This document shows, piece after piece, positions 57,561 to 64,000 of a stretch of DNA of 64,000 bases (within the stretch, counting starts at the first letter, position 1; each line of letters starts with the position of its first letter). The notes under the pieces were generated by a model. That model ran no database searches and had not been told where the DNA came from. It worked only from the letters and a program-made list of their open reading frames with translations. The position numbers and the translations under genes are program-made. The DNA is from Notospermus geniculatus. Taxonomy: Eukaryota; Nemertea; Pilidiophora; Heteronemertea; Lineidae. Location of the stretch: contig NMRB01002318.1 in assembly GCA_002633025.1 (NCBI GenBank), positions 43,219-107,218 of the forward strand. Direction: 5' to 3'.

Positions 57561-57770
57561 TGAAAGATTATGGGATGGACAGTTACGTCATAGGTTTTGT
57601 GCTCTTTTCCTAAAATTCTTTTGCTGTCAAGGCAAGAACCTCTGGTATTTGAAATCAAAACTTCCTATCAATTCTTCGGTGGAATTTAAATTGCAGAGGC
57701 ATTGAACTTATCTGGGATGACGTTCTATGGGATGGACAGTTACGTCATAAGTTTCACACTCCAAATCATC
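57561..57770. repeat. Partial ~161-bp direct duplication
   Basis: TATGGGATGGACAGTTACGT then CATAGG/CATAAG occurs near 57568 and 57729. Similarity fades quickly on either side. Confidence 0.75.
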
Positions 57771-58370
57771 TGTTTATTTCCAACCTTATTTCCCTTTCAT
57801 TAGTCCAATTTGTCATTACCACACACGATGCTGATGCTCGGGCTACGGATTAAAAATTTGATAAAGATCAGAGATCTGTCCCCATCTATAGATCAAAGCA
57901 GTCTTGCGTTTATTTCTTTTCCTGAAGTTTAAATTAGAATTACCAAGTGAATTGAGTAATGTTGCGTCATGAAACTTAACTCGCTCTCAAGTTACAGGAG
58001 AATCTCACTTACCGGTACTTCATATTGAGGCAAAGTTTAAAAATTACTAATGTCTGTCAAATTTATGATTAAATAGGCTCTAAGGGTAGTATAAGAATAG
58101 ATATAATAGCACATGATGATGTGAGACTATGCTGGTAAAACCAAATTAATGTTTACTTTGAATACTTTCATAACAATCACTGGTTTTACACAGGACCATG
58201 AGCTTCCTTAATATTTCATGGATACAGCCTTTGCCATCATAATCATGGCAGTGTAATCGTGACCACCATCTAAAAGATATAATTTAACCACCTTAACTGA
58301 ATGACAATTCATTTCATGATCAGTGGTGAATACAAACCAGGAAGAAAATTGCAAAGATGACGTGAAGAAC
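57771..58370. other. Unique stretch, nothing recognised
   Basis: About 600 bases. Confidence 0.5.
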
Positions 58371-58371
58371 C

Positions 58372-58605
58372 AATTTGGAAACCCCTTCTAGTGATTCAAA
58401 TGCCTTAGTTTAGTTCAAGGAACAAACATCTATGACCTTTTCTTACAAATAAGGGAGGAGTGAATCCTTCACGAGACCCTTATGGAAACCCCCAATCTGG
58501 AAACCCCTTCGAATGTCTAAGTTTAGTTTTAGGAACAAAAATTTATAGCCTTTTCCTACAAATAAGGGAATATGGGAATCCTTCATGAAACCCTTGAGAT
58601 ATATT
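58372..58605. repeat. ~118-bp two-copy tandem duplication
   Basis: Shared phrases: GGAAACCCCTTC, TTAGTTTAGTTC/TAAGTTTAGTTTTAGG, CCTTTTC-TACAAATAAGGGA and AATCCTTCA-GA-ACCCTT. Divergence is moderate. Confidence 0.85.
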
Positions 58606-59226
58606 GAACAGAGGGGGTGGTTTTGGTAACTTGAAGACTTTATAAGGTTGGGGATGTCCATCAGTCGTCATTTCACATTTCTTTCAATATAAAATGTCAT
58701 GTCAGAATCCCCTGCATTTTCTGAAAGGGATTCCTCGATTAACGTCATTTCCCGTATCCTCCAGTCGTGGACAATGGTGATCCACCGAAGCCCTACACCT
58801 ACTTCTCCTTTTGTAGCAATGAAATTCCCTTACCATTGATGTCAGGCAAAATTCTTGTAAATTTAGCTTCCTTTCACAAGTTTCTTACAATCCACGTCTT
58901 TCCCTGATCTTTCTTCTTCTTTGACCTCTTTGTAGTCAAGAGACACATCTTTCTTTCAATTGGATGCCTAGGGCAGCAGCGAAATGCTGCAGCCAATCCT
59001 CTAAAGTTCTTTACTTACAATATGAGAATATCAAGAGGTGATGACATTTGTTAGAGAATCGTGACCTGCGGTTTCATGTCAACCTTTTTAGGTGTTCACT
59101 TTATTTAATCATTTACTGATCCTAACACTTTGATGATGACAAAGTTCTCACAGAAGACATAATTGAAGTCCATTGCTGTTGAATCCAACAAGTTTCTTCA
59201 TATTTTTTGGGGCCGAAAACTTTAAG
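58606..59226. other. Unique stretch, nothing recognised
   Basis: About 620 bases. Confidence 0.5.
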
Positions 59227-59228
59227 CT

Positions 59229-59483
59229 CAGTCCTCAACTGTGCCAGAAGGATTGCACAATCTTGGTGCTCAGCTGTGCTGGAAGGCCATTCTCCAAGCT
59301 TGGTGCTCAACTCTGCTGGAAGGCCATTCTTCAAGCTTGGTCCTCAACTCTGCTGGAAGGCCATTCTTCAAACTTGGTCCTCAACTCTGCTGGAAGGCCA
59401 TTCTTCAAGCTTGGTCCTCAACTCTGCTGGAAGGCCATTCTTCAAGCTTGGTCCTCAACTCTGCTGGAAGGCCATTCTTCAAN
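59229..59483. repeat. 37-bp minisatellite, 7 copies, ending at an N
   Basis: Units TCCTCAACTCTGCTGGAAGG then CCATTCTTCAAGCTTGG start at 59230, 59267, 59304, 59341, 59378, 59415 and 59452. The first is the most diverged and the last four almost identical. The array stops at the single N at 59483, so its true length is uncertain. Because 37 is not a multiple of three, the plus-strand frames cycle through the unit but still lack stops. Confidence 0.95.
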
Positions 59484-60735
59484 AAACGCTTATGTCCAGT
59501 GTTAGGGCCTATCCCATGAGATTTGGTTCCAAGTCCAAAGGTCACCAGACGTAGAACAAAGCTGCTAAAACGTCACATCTCTGCATCTTTCCCTGTCTGA
59601 TACTTTGATGGGTGTGCTAGTAAGTTATGACTTGCTTAAGTTGCTAAGTCTTGCCTTCCCCATTAAAACTGATCATGTGGTGGGTTTAATGGTCGATAAG
59701 AAATGGTTAGGCCGGTAGACATTGTTTTAATGTGGGAACCCAGTCGGTCCTGATCTTTTTTCTTAATGGACGCAGTGTGATGCCTTAAGCTTATGTGGTC
59801 CACTACCTTTTAGTGGATCTGATAATGCATATAGCATGGTCATAATGGTGTGACTGTGATGTCATTCATGTACTAGGGCCCTTAATGTCGGTTACTGGTG
59901 ACGATATGACTTCTGGGGCAAAGTCTGGTGTATGGATAATGACATCCATCCTGGCATTTAGTTTGTGTGATTTTCTTCATCTAGTGATGAATCCTTGACC
60001 TTGTGCCATAGGGGAAGAAAGCCATTAATGTAGTGTATATATCAGCCAATAATCCCCATGTGGCACACCTGGGACATTTCAAGCCATTACAAGTTGCAAT
60101 GAAGAAATATTTGATGGGTCTAGTCAGAGAGGCCCTGCTATCTGCCTTGTCTCTAACATTGGTGAAGCTCTTGGTGAGCTTACTCAGCTGCAGTAAGCAG
60201 ATTGTCAAAAGTACCTAAAAGAAGCAATGCGGATCGTGGGGGGGGGGGATGCATTAACCCATCAACACTGAACTTTAAACACATTGTTCTATTGCTTCTT
60301 CTGCTACAACAGAAAATGTTGCTTGTAGCATTCGTTTTGTTTGGTGGCTCAACTGTGTGGGTTCATCTTATTGTTGAATACATCGACACCACAAAGCAGA
60401 CAGCATCACCTGCAATTGTCTATAGAAACATCAGAAATAAATCAGAAAGAATTTGAAGTGATGGAGTTGAGTCAGAGGACTTTGACCCAGAGTTTAGTTC
60501 GGCAGTTTATGCAGAAGTGATTCACCTAGACACTGGGTCTCAAGTTATTACTATCATATCAAATGCTTTCTCAATGTCCAGAAATATATATCAGGACTAC
60601 CCACATGTACTTATCAGGAGTTCCTACAAATCTTGTATCATGAATGAAGTGCCAAGGGCATTATTAGCTGTGTAGATATAAACATCAGGTATTCAAATAG
60701 AGCACAAAAAATGACACACAAAATGACAGTATAAG
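59484..60735. other. Unique stretch with a G-run
   Basis: A run of about 11 G starts at 60238. ATAGAGCACAAAAAATGACA at about 60699 resembles sequence at 30577. No gene is recognised. Confidence 0.5.
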
Positions 60736-60761
60736 TAAAGTCGTCTCCGATATTCGCAAGT

Positions 60762-60854
60762 TTTCGACCCCAATTGGGGTCTTCCTCATCAGGCACTTTC
60801 GAGTAAAAATCCCAGAAGTGAATGAGCTTCTGTGATTTTTACTCGTAAGTGCCT
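60762..60854 (-). ncRNA. Hairpin beside a hammerhead-like core
   Basis: On the minus strand a 64-nt hairpin (60791-60854, 28-bp arms with two mismatches) runs into CTGATGA (60786-60792), then GGAA, then the stem GACCCC-AATT-GGGGTC (60766-60781), then GAAA (60762-60765). CTGATGA and GAAA around a stem is the known hammerhead ribozyme core order. Against activity: four extra bases before stem II, and no proper stem III or cleavage triplet that I can place. It may be a degenerate retroelement-borne motif. Confidence 0.3.
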
Positions 60855-60859
60855 GAGGT

Positions 60860-61870
60860 TGACAACATCAGGTAAATTGAATGTACGAACAGCAGGAGGA
60901 AACCAGAGCATCAGGAGAAAGTGTGCCTGCATTGTCAAGGAGCATTGCCCTCTCTATAGACATGATAGAGGCCATGCACTGATGTCATCAAATGAGGTCA
61001 TCAATGGGTATGACCAGGCCTTTCGATTACATGCTTTTCACACCGTTATACGGTGTAGGAATTTTTGATGTCCCCAAATTAAAGGCCTTCAAAATGTCCC
61101 CAAAATACCATAAATGTCCCCCAAAATTACCCCCAGATGTCAATGAATAAAAGTTCCTGCAAATAAAATGATTTCAATTCTTATCTTTCCCCATGCTCAC
61201 ATAAAATAAGCCTACCCATATCAAATTCCCACCGGCAACTTCCCGCCATCAGCCCAGCAGACCGCATGGTCAGCAGTGAAAAATCAATAATTTATGAATG
61301 GTGACTCATGTGCGAACACAGCGCCACAACCACTTCATGTGGCGGTACCGAGAACTAAATCTGAGGTTGAATGGGACAGTTTATGGGCTTTGCATTTGAA
61401 GTTTTATATCAGGGAAGAAATTTCTTGGGACATTTTACTCAATGATAATCCCAGCCCTCGGCTTACTCCATGTGAATAGGCACAGCTGGTTGTTGAGTTT
61501 AAGGTCCAGTCTGGTGAATTAACCCTCTACATGCCAAGGCTATTGCTAGTATGGGAAGCCAAGGATTGATCTCTCCATGCTGTTGATTTAGCATGGATTC
61601 TTGTTGGGATCCAATTTTAGGCACCTTTACAAGAGCAGACTGCATCCGACCAATGGCACTTGACACTCATTTTGAAAATGGAAATGATTACTGTGCCTAC
61701 CACTGACTGCCAGAAAAGTCCTTTCACTTTTACAACTTCCCAGTCAGTCTCAGTCACGCAATGTCCCCGAAATGCAACAATGAACAAAAAAGAGTGTCCC
61801 CAAAATAAGCTGGAAGGCCGCCCCCAAAATGGACTTAAAAAATAGAGGGTGTAGAGGTTACCATGCAATT
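60860..61870. other. Mostly unique, with CCCCAAAA-rich patches
   Basis: ATGTCCCCAAAATACC near 61099 and TGTCCCCAAAATAAGC near 61794 are related, both close to AAGGCC. They may be two ends of one element about 750 bp long, but this is uncertain. Confidence 0.4.
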
Positions 61871-61873
61871 GAA

Positions 61874-62012
61874 AGGCCTGATGACACCACGTGTTGGATG
61901 GAAAATGGACGGAGCACGTGGTCAGATGCACTGCGTCTGCATGTCACAACGTTCCATCCAACATGGCGTCACCTCGCTGATGACGTCACGTGCATAGCCT
62001 CTATAAGGCCTA
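61874..62012. mobile_element. Asymmetric inverted-repeat element
   Basis: AGGCCTGATGACACCACGTG then TTGGATGGAA on the left pairs with TTCCATCCAACATGGCGTCA on the right, and TATAAGGCCT closes it. The right arm carries about 30 extra bases, including TGACGTCACGTG. Confidence 0.6.
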
Positions 62013-62683
62013 CATGAAGAGCAAGTTCAGCAGGGGATCCAATCAGGATCCACAAAGGTGATAGGTACGATGTTTCTGCTGCCCCGCTCTGAAAAGTGGC
62101 TACTATACAACGATTGAGCAATATAGCAGTGTCGTCTTACTTTTATTGCCATATTCTAGGAAATAAAGTAATATTCTATGGATTTCCCTCACCAAATCAT
62201 TTCATTTCTCAGTCCTTCCTTACTCAGACCGGCAATATTCCGATTACCCAGTCGCTTGAGACTGGGATCATTCTGTGTCAGATTATATCTCACAACCTAT
62301 GTTTCAATCACATCTTATTGGAAATCAACAATTTTAATCAAAAATCAGAAATTTCAATTTATGCTCTGGGACCGAGTGAATTCTATTTCTTTATGATATA
62401 TCCGCGTCTGGGGTTTGGATGGAATTGACAATATTCAAAATCTGCCAGGTTCAGTGTACTGTGCATTTCAGAAGTTGGTGTCAGCATCTTATTCTGTCAT
62501 ATTATGGTCTTTTCTCATGTTCAAGCTTGGTTTTGCCTGGTACTTGATCAAAGGACATTTCTTTCAAACTTAGCACCATCACTGCCATCAGGCTTTCTAA
62601 AGAATCTATCTAAGGAAATCAGTAGGGTCTTCACAGCGGACCTACTAGGAGAAAATTAGGAATGGTTTTCTCAAAACTGACCT
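62013..62683. other. Unique stretch, nothing recognised
   Basis: About 670 bases. A 110-codon plus-strand frame (62096-62428) has no known domain. Confidence 0.45.
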
Positions 62684-62806
62684 CCAGGGCCCATATTCAT
62701 AAAAGTACTTAAGTCTAAGTATGATACATGTACTTATCTTTTGTGTGGAACAAAGGGTAAGTGTCACACTTAGACTTAAGTATAGTTTTATGAATATGGG
62801 CCCTGG
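62684..62806. mobile_element. Palindromic MITE, GGGCCC-TATTCATAAA family, copy 2
   Basis: CCAGGGCCCATATTCATAAA starts and TTTATGAATATGGGCCCTGG ends the element. The arms ACTTAAGTCTAAGT-TGA and CACTTAGACTTAAGT match those at 25110-25218. Confidence 0.95.
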
Positions 62807-62954
62807 GGCCTTAACTTGCAGCAATAGCATGAGGCAGGTTATGCATCTTTTCTATGAAATCATTAGCGTTTTCTCCAGAAAGAATCCTGGACTGGTTTGA
62901 AAAGCAGCGTGCTTCCTTCTGAAAGCCAATTCATGCTTTCCTCACCAAGCAGAA

Positions 62955-63055
62955 TGGAAGATGTCTTGTTTGAAACCAGCTTGGGGAGAAATAACAAAGC
63001 ATTTTCTGTTCTGCAGCTGATCAGTAAAGAATTATGAATTGGGCTCCTAAAGTTG
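62955..63055. repeat. Dispersed repeat fragment shared with 37.95 kb
   Basis: GTCTTGTTTGAAACCAG, GAGAAATAACAAAGCATTTT then CTGTTCTGCAG and GAATTATGAATTGGGCT parallel 37975-38055 (TTTGTTTGAACAAG, AGAAATAACAAGCACTTTCT, GAAATATGAATTGAGGCT). Confidence 0.7.
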
Positions 63056-63175
63056 CTGACAACAACGATTCTACTTCACTCTTCAGTTTGCATCTTTCTC
63101 CTGAAGACTTCTTAATTTTCCAACAAAGAAAGATGATACCTGTCCTCTTGTGGAAGAATCATCAGCTGCCAACCA

Positions 63176-63283
63176 GGGGCCTGTTTCATAAAGTGACTTT
63201 AAGCTAATGGTACCTTTAACCAAATGGAAAATGCATTGAAGTTAATGGTACCATTAACTTAGTCACTTTATGAAACAGGCCCC
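63176..63283. mobile_element. Palindromic MITE with GGGGCCTGTTTCATAAAG ends
   Basis: GGGGCCTGTTTCATAAAGTG then ACT is mirrored by AGTCACTTTATGAAACAGGC then CCC. AATGGTACC/GGTACCATT continue the stem. Complete and little diverged. Confidence 0.95.
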
Positions 63284-63444
63284 AGGACATGAAATTAGTC
63301 CCTGGATTGTCAAGGATACAGGATGCCCTTTTCCTCTGTTTTGACTGGTCTTAGGTTCATCATACCCTTTGATACAAGATACCTTCCTGATTAGTTCATT
63401 TAGGCCCTAATTCATTGCACTCACTTCATTGTTCTTTAACCTGT

Positions 63445-63612
63445 GATGACGTCATCACCTTTTCTCCATAAACTCATCAATAACACAAATTCGCTGATCA
63501 CGATCAACAATTTCTTCAAATTCATTATTGACGTCATCACCTTTTGTCAATTGAATTCATCAATGACACAAATTTGCTGATCACGAACAACAATTTCTTC
63601 AAATTCATTATT
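63445..63612. repeat. 82-bp two-copy tandem duplication
   Basis: TGACGTCATCACCTTTT, then TCATCAATAACACAAATT, GCTGATCACGA and CAACAATTTCTTCAAATT then CATT, repeat with few changes. Each copy carries one TGACGTCA. Confidence 0.95.
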
Positions 63613-63725
63613 GTCAAAGGGTAAAGGAATGAACGTGACAGGTGTTGACATCAGCAAGATCCCCTCATCAAAATGGTAATCGCTTACTTCTTGCCATGTC
63701 CTTGATTACTTTCACAAAATCCAAT

Positions 63726-63880
63726 AGCGGAACCTCTCTAAAAAGGATGCCTGGGAGCGACAAATGCTGTCTTCACTAGAAAGGTGTCCTAGCAGAGGGG
63801 AAGAAATGGCCAATTTGGGACTGAAATTGCTGCCCTTAGAGGTATCCACCGGACAGAGGTGTCCACTAAGGGAGGTTCAA
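63726..63880 (-). mobile_element. GGAACCTC-type element, copy e
   Basis: Opposite orientation to copies a-d: GCGGAACCTCTCTAAAAAGG to GTGTCCACTAAGGGAGGTTC. The middle (AATTTGGGACTGAAATT) matches the reverse complement of the others. Confidence 0.9.
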
Positions 63881-64000
63881 GTGATATGACATCTTTTGCA
63901 TCCTGTTGCCGACAGATTTCAGATTTGGCTGTGATTCAGAACTGCTGATGTTCCTACTGATGGTCGTTAGCTGTTTACATCGCAAAGAACATGAAGGAAA
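63881..64000. other. Unique window end
   Basis: Nothing is recognised in the last 120 bases. Confidence 0.5.

Noticed and set aside
59122-59554. Three overlapping repeat-containing frames
   Set aside because: All come from the 37-bp minisatellite in its three frames.

Overview
The window looks like intergenic or deep intronic DNA from a marine invertebrate, most likely an invertebrate deuterostome such as an echinoderm, hemichordate or amphioxus. The reasons are its AT-rich and CpG-poor background, many palindromic MITE-like elements, tRNA-derived SINEs with recognisable Pol III boxes, very many unrelated minisatellites, and no compact gene arrangement. The species cannot be fixed from the sequence alone. 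Two N-gaps (28086-28745 and 41726-41908) and four isolated single Ns show it is a draft assembly.

I found no protein-coding gene I can name. The open frames are short, many lack an ATG, and none shows a domain I recognise. The longest ones lie inside minisatellites whose unit length is a multiple of three, or span the N-gaps. Three non-repeat open frames (2689-3075, 10047-10475 and 43451-43831) are listed as weak candidates only.

Layout. 0-7.6 kb: a perfect 43-bp minisatellite at the left edge, diverged tandem repeats, a full SINE with an 8-bp target duplication (4479-4807), and a duplicated block at 6.7-7.6 kb. 7.6-13.5 kb: mostly unique. 13.5-19 kb: a higher-order minisatellite split by an insertion, a tandem array carrying a tRNA T-arm-like motif, a SINE, a hairpin element and a ~148-bp tandem array. 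20.4-25.3 kb: a 1.4-kb AGCTCACC-type element built of ~148-bp modules, more hairpin elements, and CpG-rich and palindromic MITEs. 29-38 kb: minisatellites (29.0, 33.9, 37.6 kb), three copies of one palindromic family, a CpG-rich MITE and SINEs. 41-48 kb: a precursor-like hairpin, a tRNA-like sequence, a short AGCTCACC element, and a CpG-rich MITE with long terminal inverted repeats (TIRs). 48-60 kb: three further minisatellites, a MITE nested in another MITE, a palindromic element next to a SINE head, a cluster of TGACGTCA sites, and several copies of a GGAACCTC-type element. 60-64 kb: a hairpin beside a hammerhead-like core, and more palindromes.

The most interesting signals are: (1) the 1.4-kb element at 20.46-21.89 kb, where CTCF-like CCASCAGGTGGC motifs and AGGTCA direct repeats recur every ~148 bp; (2) a roughly eighteen-fold excess of the CREB/ATF octamer TGACGTCA, clustered at 55.47-55.57 kb; (3) a group of palindromic elements that share GGGCC-type ends but differ inside; and (4) hairpins resembling small-RNA precursors or ribozymes. 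These are patterns seen in the sequence. Any function is inference.
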